The notes below the pieces were generated by a model that had not been told where the DNA came from, searched no databases, and saw only the letters and a program-made list of their open reading frames with translations. Of a stretch of 64,000 nucleotides of DNA, positions 40,584 to 51,989 are shown piece after piece. The stretch comes from Phytophthora sp. 'mugwort'. Taxonomy: Eukaryota > Oomycota > Peronosporomycetes > Peronosporales > Peronosporaceae. The stretch is from NCBI GenBank assembly GCA_033558025.1, contig JAUCEF010000013.1:3837001-3901000 (forward strand). Direction: 5' to 3'. Position 1 is the first letter of the stretch. Each line of letters starts with the position of its first letter. The position numbers and the translations under genes were made by a program.

Positions 40584-42128
40584 CTAGCACCCTCGCGCTT
40601 GCTGTTGTTGGTAGGTTTTTGCCTGCGACAGCATTTCCTTGAGGAGGTATCGCTGGTGCGCGATCGAGTCCTCCACGGTTTCAACGGTGGGAACAGGCCG
40701 GCCGTTCTGGCTGACAACCGGAGGCGGCATGCCACGAGCAGAGCGAAGCATTTGTGTGGTGTCCAACGTCTCTATCACTTCCTCATCTAGCGAGCCGTAC
40801 CGCGGTGCACCGCTGCTGCGGCGGTCCAAGCAGTACGAGCTCGAGCTACCGTAGCTCGTCTCGCTCGCAGTACTAGAAGTACTGCAGTTGTTGCGGCTTG
40901 CCTTGGCGTCGTCGAGAAGCTTCATATCGACACGCATTCGGGACCCCGCCAAAGCTCCACTCTTGCTGTGCATGGACGAAGTCGTTGATACAGAAGTTTC
41001 CGAGTCCCGACGGCTGCGACTGCGGTCCGAAGTGGACGATGTAATGAAGGAGGCCGAGCCGAATTCAGAGGCAGGAACGATCGCTTCGGCCTGAGTCGAG
41101 ACCATGAGGATGCACTTGGTACAGAACTTGGTCGTCTCGCCTACCATTCGCGTCACGATACAGGACCTGCAGGCCACTTCACCGCAGCTTCGGCAGTTGG
41201 ACTTCTTAGAGAGCAAACTGAACTTGCTGGAGCATACGTGACAGTTCTTGCGAGATGAGAGCGGCACGTACTGCCAGTCACTGATCATCGGCAACCTGGC
41301 CAACAGTCTTTCCTGCACGACGATCGGTAGCTTGCTTAGACACGTCGCCACACTGCCCAAGAAGGAGCTGACGAGCCATCCAGGAAGGTTCTCGGGGTGC
41401 CGTACGACGCCGTCCAGGATAAGGTCGGTGTGGCTAGCGTTCTGCGTTGGCCGCAGTAGCATGATCTCCGTGAACTCCAAGCGTGACAGTCCGTGTGACT
41501 CCTTGAGCGACACGCACTCACTGCGCTCGATCGACTGCTTGATGCAGAAGCCCACAGGGATTCCGTCAATATCGGTCGCTACACCCGTGTACTCGAGGAA
41601 GCACATGTCTCGCTGGTAGATCGGACTATTGTTGCTCAAGTTGATCGCCTGCCATCGAATCGAAACGTGCTCCTGCATGTTCTCGGCGCTGCGTTCTTTG
41701 AGCACGCACAGCGTCTGCGCGTCCAAGCTGTCGTTGTAAAGGATTTCACGACGCTCCACCACCTGTGCCGTCGAGTCGGCGTACATGATTCCCATGAGGT
41801 CGTTGAGCGAGGCTCGCACCGTTCCCTGCAGACGGTAATGCAGATCTCGGCTGTTGTCGCCCGTCTTGGTGAACCGTTTGAACCCGGCATGCGATCCGAG
41901 CTGTTTCCACGAGCGGTAGTCGGCGTTGCCCATTTTCCGGTCGTCGCGCGCCTTGTTTAGGGCATCGTCCAGCACCGACTTGGCGCTGGCGATGTATTTG
42001 TTCAGGCTGTCTCGGGTCATGCGCACACGGCCGAAATGTCCCCGTCGGAGCGGGAGTTGCTGCTTCGGCGCCTCATGGCGTCTGGCAATGGCTTGCGCCT
42101 CCACACGACTGAAGTTCGTGCCGTTCAT
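40584..42128 (-). CDS. START-like domain protein with FYVE-type zinc finger
   Basis: A 514-residue protein from the ATG at 42128. Residues about 90-290 have the pattern of the START-like lipid-binding domain common in oomycetes (LQGTVRASLNDLMGIMYADS, later DLILDGVVRHPENLPGWLVS). Residues 296-339 form a FYVE-family zinc finger with eight Cys: CHVC, NCRSC, ACRSC and FCTKC. The canonical basic R(R/K)HHCR motif reads KKSNCRSCG, so phosphatidylinositol 3-phosphate binding may be weak. The C-terminus is Ser-rich and disordered, ending in a helical Gln-rich tail. Members of this very large family are thought to act in membrane or lipid signalling; the exact role is unknown. The gene is intact. Confidence 0.85.
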   Translation of the reverse strand: MNGTNFSRVEAQAIARRHEAPKQQLPLRRGHFGRVRMTRDSLNKYIASAKSVLDDALNKARDDRKMGNADYRSWKQLGSHAGFKRFTKTGDNSRDLHYRLQGTVRASLNDLMGIMYADSTAQVVERREILYNDSLDAQTLCVLKERSAENMQEHVSIRWQAINLSNNSPIYQRDMCFLEYTGVATDIDGIPVGFCIKQSIERSECVSLKESHGLSRLEFTEIMLLRPTQNASHTDLILDGVVRHPENLPGWLVSSFLGSVATCLSKLPIVVQERLLARLPMISDWQYVPLSSRKNCHVCSSKFSLLSKKSNCRSCGEVACRSCIVTRMVGETTKFCTKCILMVSTQAEAIVPASEFGSASFITSSTSDRSRSRRDSETSVSTTSSMHSKSGALAGSRMRVDMKLLDDAKASRNNCSTSSTASETSYGSSSSYCLDRRSSGAPRYGSLDEEVIETLDTTQMLRSARGMPPPVVSQNGRPVPTVETVEDSIAHQRYLLKEMLSQAKTYQQQQARGC

Positions 42129-44669
42129 ACTCGTTTCGACAGCCGATCGAGCAAGTGACCGGTGCGGACAGGTGCGTTGAAACGAAACTTCCTCGCGACT
42201 GACAAGGAGACGCCGTCAGACGTAGCAAGTTTCGATGCGGACTGAAAACGCAAACTGAAGGGCCCCTCATGGTCGGGTCGGCCCAGCGTTTTGTACGCCT
42301 GGGCACTGACGTACGGCACCAAATGGAGCGGGCGAGAGAGAGAAAGAGAGCAGAAACCACGCGAGATTTGTAGCTAGTTCTCATCTGCCGGGTTAGTTAT
42401 CGGACAGAGCGGGGCGAGCATGTGGCCGCACACAGGCGGTACCAGTACATGTACCATGGTAATACATGTATTGTACGTGTGCAGACAGAGCGCCAAATCC
42501 ATGTTGAGCGGCGCCGAGCGTCCAGCTGGCGCTCCGATTGACTTGAAGTGCGGGCTCATCTCTGCCAGCAAGCGATCAATCCTGCCGACAATCAAGTGCC
42601 TGACAAACAGTCTGCGAAGTATTATAGCCTCTATTGATAGAGAGAGCATGTCCGGCGGAAAAACAAGTTGGCTCCTTACTCTATTTGCAAGTCCCAATTC
42701 GGTGGCGAAGTCACCATCGAGGCGCTCGGTGACCCTTACGAGTCGTTAGTCTACAACGCGCAGATTGGTTTTGCATTGGACGTTGGACGAAAGACGAAAG
42801 ACACGCCTAATGAATACCAGTGCTACTGCTGCGATAGAACTACACATGTATACACCAGCACATGTACGTACGCAAATTGTATACAGATCTCCCTCGCCAA
42901 TTTTAATACCTTCGGTGGAAGCTATTCGTATTATGTACAACAACTTACTAGCTATCAGGGTGGAACTGTGAAACAACTGTAGGGAGGAAGTCCGTGGATG
43001 ACTCAACGTATTATGTTTGATAAATTATTAGGTTGCACAGCTACTTAATTGGCGAGGGAGAACTGTACGTACATTAATTTTTTATCAGATGCCATTTAGC
43101 ACGCTTCTTATACCTGTACAGTACATGTACAGTGTTACATTTATGTAGGAAATTTGTTAGGTGGTGGTGGAGCGGCGAGGTACAGCGTTCAGTGCTGAGC
43201 GTTGAGAGCGGCGTAAAACGGTGGCAAATTGCTACTGTATGCTACAGTAGACGTGCATCAGTCGCAGTCATCCAGTGCTCGCCGTTTGGTTGTCTTGCGG
43301 TGATTACAGGTGTTTTCACTCGCGAAGCTACCACTGTATCCGGGTCGAGTGTCAGCCCTTCGTGCGTCACTGTCAGCGTACAGTATCAACGTCCTCTGCT
43401 CTGTCGACCGCGGTCTCCTGATTGAAGACGTCGGACAGTCCTTTTGCTTGCTTACCAACAAATGCGTGACGGAACTGACCACGCATGGCGAAATTGTATT
43501 TTCTAACGAGGTACATGTATTATAATATATCATACGATATATGATTGTCATACATCATGTATGACAATCACTAGCGACATGAACATTCGGTTCGGCGCGG
43601 TGGTACCATGGCAGGGCAATACATGCAACAAAGCAGTCGTGAAATTTTGCCAGGATCGGGCTTGACGCTGTCCCCGCTCCCGCTAGACCATCGAGGCGAA
43701 ATACAGTAACAATCTGAAGCGGCACATGTTCGTTCCAAAGCAAGCATGCTGAAACTTACTACCAAATTAAGAGTTCTGGCCCTCATCGTCTGGTCGACTT
43801 GCCATCACCCTTTGTCCAGGTGGTAAGAATGGCAATGCCGATGACAGACGCAAAGCCAGGGGCAACAAGAAACCAACTAAAAACGCCGACGCCCAACGAT
43901 CTGTCAGCTGTGAAGCGAACGCTTGTCGATCGGACTCTGAACCAGCTGTACTCTGCGTAATTGACACGAAATATTGACTTGCTCAAGTCCATGTTGGACA
44001 AACATCCGAGTGCTGTTCCAACTCCATGTCGCCCCCTATCAACGAGCCGGTCACAGAGGTGTCACCTCTTCAAGTTGCCATGCTCTACCGCTCTACTGTG
44101 ATAGAGTATACGGACTCTCCCTGCCGTTTTGCCTTCCCTAAGCGAATATGTGTATGAATGTGTAATTAGTTTTGATGATTTGGTTCTACACACTACTGTG
44201 CGTCGAAGCTGCGGCCTCGAGACGCGCGGTCAAGTTCCATGGCCTGTCGAAAGGAAAGCACGAAATGACACAATCAGCCTCAACAGCTCGCCATCTAGAC
44301 CAACAATTATTTGGCTGTGTGGCTCGGTTTGCCGCGTTTTACCTCTCGAACGACGTTATCGACACGATTGAGGTGGCTCTGACGCGGGGGGCGCTTCCTC
44401 TTCCCCTCGGGTTTGTTGAGCACCATTTTGTTGCGCATGGCAGTCGTCAGGAATGGCAAAGTCAGTATTTTCCTGCATCAAGAAAGCGATTTTTTCAGGC
44501 TGGTGAGCACGAACGTGCCACACAGGACACACGACTCGCTATCACCACAATCGTACCTGTCGCTCGCAGGCATTTTAAACCCGGCACGGAACACAAACTC
44601 TTCGTCTTGGCGATCATAGTCCTGGGACATCAAACAGATTCTTGGGGTAAGGATCTCCTCATCAAGTGC
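42129..44669. other. Long intergenic region, palindrome-rich
   Basis: No convincing gene was found in 2.5 kb between the START-FYVE gene and the coiled-coil gene. Repeated small palindromes around ACATGTA and GTACATGTAC occur at about 42440-42475, 42850, 43120 and 43510. A hairpin lies at 43543-43569. Open frames in this stretch have no motif and poor codon bias. Confidence 0.4.
43543..43569. repeat. Hairpin, 12-bp arms
   Basis: GATTGTCATACA and its complement flank a TCA loop in an AT-rich stretch; may be a MITE remnant. Confidence 0.6.
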
Positions 44670-47600
44670 TCAAATAAAGCCGAATGGTCTCCCTACAAGT
44701 TCTGTTGACATGGCGGGATTCATTGGTTCAGGGTTTGTCATCTCAGCAGGAAGTGATCCAGCTTCACGGATGACTGTAGAAACAGGTACTGGTCGGCTAC
44801 AGGCCACGCACATGACCGGTTTGGTTCCCATAGCTGTCGAATCTCCATCCATTGGCTGCAACAGCATCAACTCGCCACGAATGTCACGTATTGCCACCTC
44901 AAAGCGTATTTTAAGCTGATCCATTAGCTCTCTCCGAAGCCTCGCCAATTCTTCTGTTGTAAATTCACGAGCATCTTCTAAACGATCGTCCACTTTCTGT
45001 GCGAAATTATCCAACAACAACCGGTAGTTGATATTGGCATTGGCAGCCCCACCGATGCCAGGGCCGCGTTGTGTACCCTTTTCAGAGTTAATACTGCTGG
45101 AAACCTTCTTAGTGACTTCTTTAATGAAGTTGTCATAAAACTGCTTCTGTCCTTCGGGGGAATTGTAAAGTCTCGTGTCAAGCTCCCGGCCCGTCATTTG
45201 AGAGTAGAGATCGGTTAGCACGTCTCCCTGTCGAGCTGCTGCATTCACCATGCTTCGATGATCCATCGGAATTAGACTAGTAGCGCTGTGATTGCTGCTG
45301 CTGGTACCTCCGTTAACAGAATATCCTTCTAGTTGTGCCGAAACCTTAGCGATTTCAGCATACATTTCCTTGCGCAGCTTGTCCATATCCTCCATGACTA
45401 GCTCTGTCCGTAAATTGTTCGTTGAGGGTGCACGTCGACTTATCATGGCGGTACCGAACGCGTCACTGTCATGCATTTTATGCATGTCATTTGCGCTGAG
45501 TTCCGCTGTTTGAGCGTTCAATCGTTCAATATCTTCCTCAACCATAGCAAGCCGTCGTACTGCACCACTCAGCCGTAGCTCTATCTCTCGCAAGCCGTTG
45601 GGATTACGCTGCTGGAAGCTATGCTGACGCTCTTCCTGCCCCGTATGATTTTCACCATCGTCACCAGTGTAGGAGTGTGTGCTTTCGTGAGAGATCACTC
45701 CTTCACCTGGTTGAGTACTGTCAGTATTGTAGTTTCGGTGCCACATTGACCACAACAATTCAAGCTAAATAAACACAAACGCAATACAGTTAGATATTTC
45801 TCCAGAATATCCACCAGCAACTCTTCACAGACATGCACAAACCTTTTCACGCATCGCGTCCAATCCCTTAATCAATGGATCATTCTTCTTCTCGGTTGTA
45901 ATGTTCACCTGAAGAGTTGCGTCGACCTCTTCATCCAAGTACCGCAATTTGCGCGTGTATTCCTCTTCGCGATCATCTTTGCTTAGCTGACCTTCATTAC
46001 CCTCTCCAGCATGATTATAGTCAGCAATTCGCAGCGGCACCACACCCAGACGAACGGCATTTTTAAGTTGTTTCACTTCATCCGAGAGTGTCTGCAGTGT
46101 TTCTGAAATACTCAGCGGCGAATTAACCAACGGGGTGATCGAAAGCAACGTCCGGTGGTAACAGCGCTGCGCCTGTTGCAAAGCTTGAAGTGTTTCGTCA
46201 TCACTATTGCCTTGAAGAAGTTTGTCCTCTGTTAGTTCAAGGGCCTTACGCCACTCAACCAGCTGAGGCTTTGTGCGGTCCTGGAATGTCTGGTTACGTG
46301 CCAGTAATTCCTTCTGCATCGCTAATCGCGCCTCCACCAGATGAGCTTGCAGGTGCTCATTGAACACCACGTTGTTTCGTAGTGCGTCGAGTTGTTCTTG
46401 TTGACTTTGGGTGGTGCCTGAAACACCCTTAATCGTTTGTTGTAGCGTGTGGAGCGACGCGTCAGTCGAGCGACGCAAGTCAGCAAGCTTCGTAAATACA
46501 AGCGACAGGTCAAGTTGCGGCTGCGATGTGGCTTCAGTTGATCTGATAACCTGCTTCTCGGTCTTGCCAGGTTTCCCAGAATCGTCAGTCGGTACCGCTT
46601 CATTTCCAGCTTCTGATCCTCCACTTATTGCGCCACCAGAATACATCGAAGCAATAGTTTGTTGCTGAACACTGAGATCGTCGAGATTATCAGCCAATGC
46701 CTTGATATCTGCGGTCTGTTTTTCCATTGCTTCGTCATGCTCCCGAAGTTTCTGGTCATGCGCGTCCTGTACTGCTTTCAGTTCCTTTAATTCGTTCAAA
46801 ATCGTGCTCGTGTTCAATGCATAGTCGTCCTTTGTCCCGTTCTTTCCGTTCTGCGATGAGGATTTAACGCCATTGTCAACGCGACCATTTGATCCATCGG
46901 CGGACGCCGGGGTAGCAAGCGAACTGTTGCCAGACAATTGAGTGGAAAGATCATCTAGTTTGTCCATGCGGACACTCAACGCGTCCAGAACCTGGTCGTT
47001 TTCAGACATTCGAGATGTCAAAGCATCCTGCAAACCTTGTAGTTTTTCTACTTCCAATTGGAATTTTGCTGCAGACGCGAATGGAGCTCCTGGAAGCTGG
47101 AAGCCACCTATTAAAGGACTTGTTGGCGATCCAGAGATATTAGAGTCACCATCGTTTCCAGCTCCTTCGTCTTCATTTTCATCAGCCTCGTCGATAACAT
47201 CGTGTCCAAACGCGCGCGCTAAGACCATTTTCAGCTCCTTTCTCAGCTCCTTCTTGGCATCAGCTAGGTCCTTTGCGGTCACGAATGGCTGTCTCCCAAT
47301 GCTGCTCGCACGCGGAGAACGTGGTGACTGCTTCTCGACCGAAGACGCATCGCTCTCTCCATTTGCACCTTCCGTCTGTGCTTTCTCTTGACCATCAGCA
47401 CCACCTTGTGGCTGTTCTTGCTGGACATCTAGTGGACCTAGTCCTTGGATTTCTTCCAATTGGTTCTGCATATCCTCGACTTGACTCTGGATCGCTTCCA
47501 TTGCAGCTGCTGCTTTCTTCTTTTCTTCATCAGCACGAGCGAGATCATCACGTAGAGTAGCGACTTGGTCTTCCATCAGCTTCATTGCAGCATCGTTACT

Positions 47601-47858
47601 CTGTTGCGTTCTCTGCTGCGTTCTCTGCTGCTTCGCCATTGATGCACCAAGCGCTTGCAACACTTTCATTAGTGGATCCCACGAAACATTGTACGCGATC
47701 AACTGCTGCTGCATCATGGACGCAAACATATCTGCATTAAATCCATCGTTGTCGGTCTCTGGAGAATTCGAAGCCGACTTATTATCAACTTGTCCACTTC
47801 CAGCCAACCCGGCGTCATTCTGCTGACCTCCATCGTCAGCAGGTACACGGTCCTCCAT
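44670..47858 (-). CDS. Long coiled-coil protein, QRICH2/DUF4795-like (two exons)
   Basis: Exon 1 (47858-45843, 672 codons) and exon 2 (45764-44670, 364 residues) are joined by a 78-nt intron with GTTTGT donor and TTTATTTAG acceptor; phase is conserved and the product is 1,036 residues. Two apparent neighbouring genes are therefore one. The protein is highly charged and mostly coiled coil (for example QSNDAAMKLMEDQVATLRDD, HDQKLREHDEAMEKQTADIK). Exon 2 has a long helical segment ending at LRRELMDQLKIRFEVAIRDI and a CVACSRPVP motif. Coiled coil with a terminal Cys pair before RP is reminiscent of DUF4795 proteins such as sperm-tail QRICH2. A flagellar role in zoospores is inferred only. Confidence 0.65.
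45765..45842 (-). other. 78-nt intron joining the two coiled-coil exons
   Basis: The donor GTTTGTGC follows AAAAG; the acceptor is TTTATTTAG; a TCTAAC branch-like motif lies inside. Without splicing the first frame ends five residues after the junction. Confidence 0.75.
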
Positions 47859-48214
47859 CTGACTTAAAGGTGCTGCTTAGCCGCTTATCACCCAGCCACA
47901 ACAATCTAAGGAGACAGCACAAGAACCTGGTACGATTGAAGGCGTTCGTGCGACTTCCACTTCGAAAAGCTCCCACGTTTTTGAACAACCAGCCAGGCGT
48001 TTCGAGCACAAGTTCGGATGCTATTTTGTGCACTCCTCTGGATTGGAAGGGCACTATTCCGGGCAAGTTGAAGGTGTCGTACACGAATACTTAAGTAGTT
48101 CTAACTTATCTTCTGCCGCTCACTGGAAGCTACGTCAAATTTACCATCTACATAGTTGACCTTAACATTTTCTCTCCCTCTGTTGAGCATAACATAAAAT
48201 GAAAAATCATATTT

Positions 48215-50341
48215 CTAAGGCTCGATAGAATGCATTCCACTGATCTGTTTGTCAAGCAGTGCACCGGGACCAACGACCACGAAGGCTGACGACACACCCG
48301 AGTATGGCGTAACAGTTCGCAATAGGAAGTGCTTGCAGTCGCCGTTGACTTTAATACGATATTTGCCTGTCGGGGTGGTTTTTGAAAGATGCCACTCAAT
48401 GGTAACTTCGGATCGGAAGGTACCCTGGCGCTTCCACTTAAAAGTTGTGTTGGTGTCACCGTCGTCCGAGTAGAGTACCCAGACTCCTCCTTCACTGCGA
48501 CTGCTATCGGCCATCCATCGCTGCACTTCTAAAAATGTGCCCTGAGTTCGCAGATTGTTTTTCGGGTGTGCAGCGTGAAAGCGGACTTTGACCGTTGATC
48601 CACATCCATATTGTTTCAAGACATCAGCACCCGCAACCACGCTGCCAAATGACATGCCGGACACCACTCCGTCGTGAATGACAGGAATATTGTAGTCCAG
48701 CACCCCCATTCCTTTGATGGTCGGGGGTGCAAGCCCAGCATCGGTAAGCACTTTTTGCCCAGGCTTAGAGTTGTGGCACATCGCCTCAGCCAGGATCTCA
48801 AACTGCTGGCACGTGGCTACAAGCTGATTTGGCCCGAAATGTGTTGATGCACCTTCGTAGCGTTGTACAGCGTATTCTTCCCTTGTAGTCATGTAGCCGC
48901 AATACGCATTCGTAAGTCCAGCAATCACGGGCTCGTGAATATTCTTGACCCCCGGTAGAAGTTCTCTTAACGAAGCGAGGAGCGAAGCTCGAAGGCGTCT
49001 GCCAGCCATCGTTGTCACCTCGAACGGTACAGCCGCAAGATGTAAGCAATCCGCAACGGAAAACATTTGAAGCGGCAGTACTTTCGGAGACATTCCGTAG
49101 CGTGCAGTTGGAAAAATTATCGGCTTTTCCTTCTGCAGCGACTGGAGTTCGGGAAGCGTGGTCACCTTTGGATACGTTCCCCATCGAATGCCTTCAGGCA
49201 CCACACGCACGCCTCGACCATCAAACGATGTGCCACTGACCATGGATACTCCAATGCACCCAGACGACGTCGATGTCGGACACTCGGCGTGCAGTTGCCA
49301 TCGCTTTTGAAGGTGAATACTGCAGTAGTCCACGTACTGATGCGCGAACTTGATCGGTCCTGCGATCGGCGTCGTCGTCAGCGCCTCAGCGTATAACTCC
49401 CTTGCCGTCTTAAGTTGTGCGTTCGCCACCGTCACCATACGTTCAAGGTCCTGGTGTTGTGTGCAGGGATGTCGCGGTCCGCAAACATTTGGACTCACAT
49501 CTCCTTCGTTACTCTGCGCAAAAGCCGCGACGAAGGCTCTCGGTCGATCCATCAGGTGGTTCGTGCCTCGTTCCCGCTCAAACTCGTAAGCCGCATACCC
49601 CTTATTATCTCCTGTAATCAATGTGTACCAATTGCCCATGCTCGTGGGATGCACTGCGAACCAGTTGATCATTCCAATAGGGTACCCGTCGAGTCCGTCG
49701 AACCTCCAGAGCGTCATGATCTTGTCCGTGTCGTGCTTGAATTGGGCTCGTTCGTGCTCTGGATTGGCCTTATACGCGTCGGCCGATCGGTTCACCGACG
49801 CACCGAGACACAGACCCGTCGCGACTCGGATCTCCGCCGGCTGTAGATTCTTGTAGGCTCTCACTACTGCTTCGACTATGCCGGAGACGACACACTCAAA
49901 GTTCTGTCGGTCCGCGCCATGCAGAGGTGGATGGACGCTGTAGATAAAGTAGTGTGACAGGCCACCAGGTGAACAGTGCGTGTGAGTGGCGCTGATCATG
50001 ACGTTCTCGCGGCTGTAAGTACCGCTGGGCAGCTCCGGGTGAGTTTCGAGACGGTTCACGACTGTCTGAGTGACCCACTCGGACACCATGCCGAGCTCAG
50101 CGCATACAAAGACGCAGTGAACGTGGGTCTGCGGGTCGTGCAAGGCGAAGGCGCGCGCCCGCAGCCGCATGTGGATACCCGAGGTCAATTGCCCCACCTT
50201 GGCGTAGCCAAACATGCCGGCCTCGGCCGCGGGGCCAGTGATGTCGAATATAGCGGCGCCGATGCGGAGGCAGCCAGCGGCGTCGTCGTCCTCGGAGATA
50301 GAGACGCTCATGTGCGCGGCCTCTGGTGGGTTGAAGGTCAT
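48215..50341 (-). CDS. Neutral ceramidase
   Basis: A 708-residue protein that hydrolyses ceramide to sphingosine and fatty acid (EC 3.5.1.23). The N-terminal core begins RIGAAIFDITGPAAEAGMFG. Catalytic and metal-binding signatures are ATHTHCSPGG (residues 118-127, zinc His), WFAVHPTSMGN (His about 231) and NEGDVSPN (278-285), whose GDVSPN hexapeptide holds the nucleophilic Ser of the family. The C-terminal part has the usual beta-rich domain (FLEVQRWMADSSRSEGGVWV, TGKYRIKVNGDCKHFLL). Length fits the family. No clear signal peptide is seen at the chosen ATG (50341); a second in-frame Met lies 10 residues in. The gene is intact and uninterrupted, upstream of the coiled-coil gene on the same strand. 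Confidence 0.95.
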   Translation of the reverse strand: MTFNPPEAAHMSVSISEDDDAAGCLRIGAAIFDITGPAAEAGMFGYAKVGQLTSGIHMRLRARAFALHDPQTHVHCVFVCAELGMVSEWVTQTVVNRLETHPELPSGTYSRENVMISATHTHCSPGGLSHYFIYSVHPPLHGADRQNFECVVSGIVEAVVRAYKNLQPAEIRVATGLCLGASVNRSADAYKANPEHERAQFKHDTDKIMTLWRFDGLDGYPIGMINWFAVHPTSMGNWYTLITGDNKGYAAYEFERERGTNHLMDRPRAFVAAFAQSNEGDVSPNVCGPRHPCTQHQDLERMVTVANAQLKTARELYAEALTTTPIAGPIKFAHQYVDYCSIHLQKRWQLHAECPTSTSSGCIGVSMVSGTSFDGRGVRVVPEGIRWGTYPKVTTLPELQSLQKEKPIIFPTARYGMSPKVLPLQMFSVADCLHLAAVPFEVTTMAGRRLRASLLASLRELLPGVKNIHEPVIAGLTNAYCGYMTTREEYAVQRYEGASTHFGPNQLVATCQQFEILAEAMCHNSKPGQKVLTDAGLAPPTIKGMGVLDYNIPVIHDGVVSGMSFGSVVAGADVLKQYGCGSTVKVRFHAAHPKNNLRTQGTFLEVQRWMADSSRSEGGVWVLYSDDGDTNTTFKWKRQGTFRSEVTIEWHLSKTTPTGKYRIKVNGDCKHFLLRTVTPYSGVSSAFVVVGPGALLDKQISGMHSIEP

Positions 50342-50899
50342 TGCGGCTCTAGATGAAGTTATTGACTGGCGAGAATTCTTCGTGTCCCAGCCGGAGTGAT
50401 GGTGCCTTGGACTGCAACTTCAAGAATCTGATTACGCGACGATCTAATGGTTCTAGCCTAGATTCTAGGTGAGTCCCAGAACTTTGCGAGCCGGAATAGA
50501 CAAGGTGTTTGCTTGGGCTGGTAGTTAGTTGCACGTGCTGATAGGGCGGAGCCGGCGAATCATCGTGATATCTAGATGGCTACATCTTCGAAAGCTTTTG
50601 TTTTGGTCCGGTTCATAAAACCCCAATTTAGGTACATTTCAAAGCTGGTAATTTGGGTCTAGTTCCGTTAGTCGCGGCAGCGTCAGCATCGCAGTGGATA
50701 GGCCTGTCTTCGCTGGCATCACCTCCGTCTCGACCTTTCAGCGCGAGTTAGCGACGCCATCCACAAAGTGTTGCTGCTTCGGCGTCTGTTACTCACCGAG
50801 GCCCACCGCTTGGGCCCCAGAAAGTCTGGGCCACTGCGGCGGCATTTTCTCCGAAAGTAGCGGCGGACGTTTCCCCCAGCAAGTCAATAATGGAACCAA
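50342..50899. other. Intergenic region upstream of the ceramidase
   Basis: No gene was recognised. This 560-bp stretch separates the ceramidase start from the Harbinger element and presumably holds the ceramidase promoter. Confidence 0.4.
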
Positions 50900-51076
50900 T
50901 AAGAGCATCTCCAGCGGTAGGTCTCAACGATAGTTTATCTCAAAATGAGCGCTCTTGAGACTATGTCAGGACTTAAGGTTCCCAGCGGCAGGCCCTATTC
51001 CTGGTTTTAACTTCACCGGGACCTATAACTTGGCTCGATGGTTTTAAAATAAGTCTCGAATCTCAAGCGACGTGAC

Positions 51077-51927
51077 TTGCTTTCAGTATACGCAAAGGCA
51101 ACGACACTAGCCCTCTTTAACCATGGGTGTGAAAGCGAGGCCATCCAGCTCTGCCAGTCGTGGCTGGAGTTTTTAGAAGATGTTGTTCGCGGTGCTGGGC
51201 AGAAGAAGAAAACCTTCGCCAGTCGGCTGTATGACCACTGGCTAGAGATAAGAGCGACGAGGACAAGGATGATCGAATGGAGATCGCAGTCAATGGCCGC
51301 TGGAAGAAGTTGCAGCCGGAGGTGACGAAATTCTGCGGAGTGTACGGCAAAATGAAGAGCAGGGAACAATCCGGATGCAGCGAAGAGATGTAACTGAACG
51401 CCGCGATGAAAATATACGCTGACCGCCACAAACAACCATATGAATTTCTCGCCGCGTGGAAGGAGCTGAAGGACAAGCCAAAGTGGACCAGCAAGCTGAC
51501 GAGCGACACCAGCGCGAGGGCCAAACGCAAAGCAGGCAAAGAGGGCGACGTGACCAGACCGGATGGACGCAAAGCAGCAAAGAAGAAGCAGAGAAAGTCA
51601 TTTGAGAGTCCTGCCATCGGTGATGCAGCTCACCTCCGGTTCGTCGCAGCGGCGGAGAAGAAAGCCAGCACCATGGAGCAACGAGTGCAGCTGCCAATCT
51701 TCATGCAGGATCCACAGTGCGAAGAGTCGAAGGCGTATTTTTTGCTGCAGCGCAAGGCAATCCTCGAGCACGTGCGAAAGAAAGCCGTAGACACTGCTGG
51801 TACGCAGGCAACTCTCGGCCAAGAGGATCAACGTCAACCGGGCCGTCGGATGCATCAGATGCAGCTGTTCCTGAAGCCAACAAGGAAACAAAACAACGAA
51901 ACGCCGAGCCTTTCACAAGTGCGTTAG
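51077..51927 (+). pseudogene. Harbinger Myb/SANT-like DNA-binding protein
   Basis: The second Harbinger protein helps bring the transposase to DNA. An N-terminal SANT-like segment reads QLCQSWLEFLEDVVRGAGQK then KKTFASRLYDHWLE (51150-51250). After a frameshift near 51250 it continues MEIAVNGRWKKLQPEVTKFC and GVYGKM (51275-51350), a TAA, and then the frame 51406-51927 with FLAAWKELKDKPKW (NAM-associated-like segment), basic Lys-rich stretches and a helical C-terminus. Order and spacing match the trihelix/SANT proteins carried by plant and oomycete PIF/Harbinger elements. One shift and one stop break it. Confidence 0.7.
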
Positions 51928-51989
51928 TTTAAGTCCGGTGGCAGCGTACTTGCCGCCAAGGTAGTGCAATTGCATGGTCAAGCTGACTC

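Noticed and set aside
46942..47391. 149-codon Ser-rich plus-strand frame
   Set aside because: Antisense shadow of the coiled-coil gene; no motif.
49415..49846. 143-codon plus-strand frame
   Set aside because: Antisense shadow of the intact ceramidase gene.
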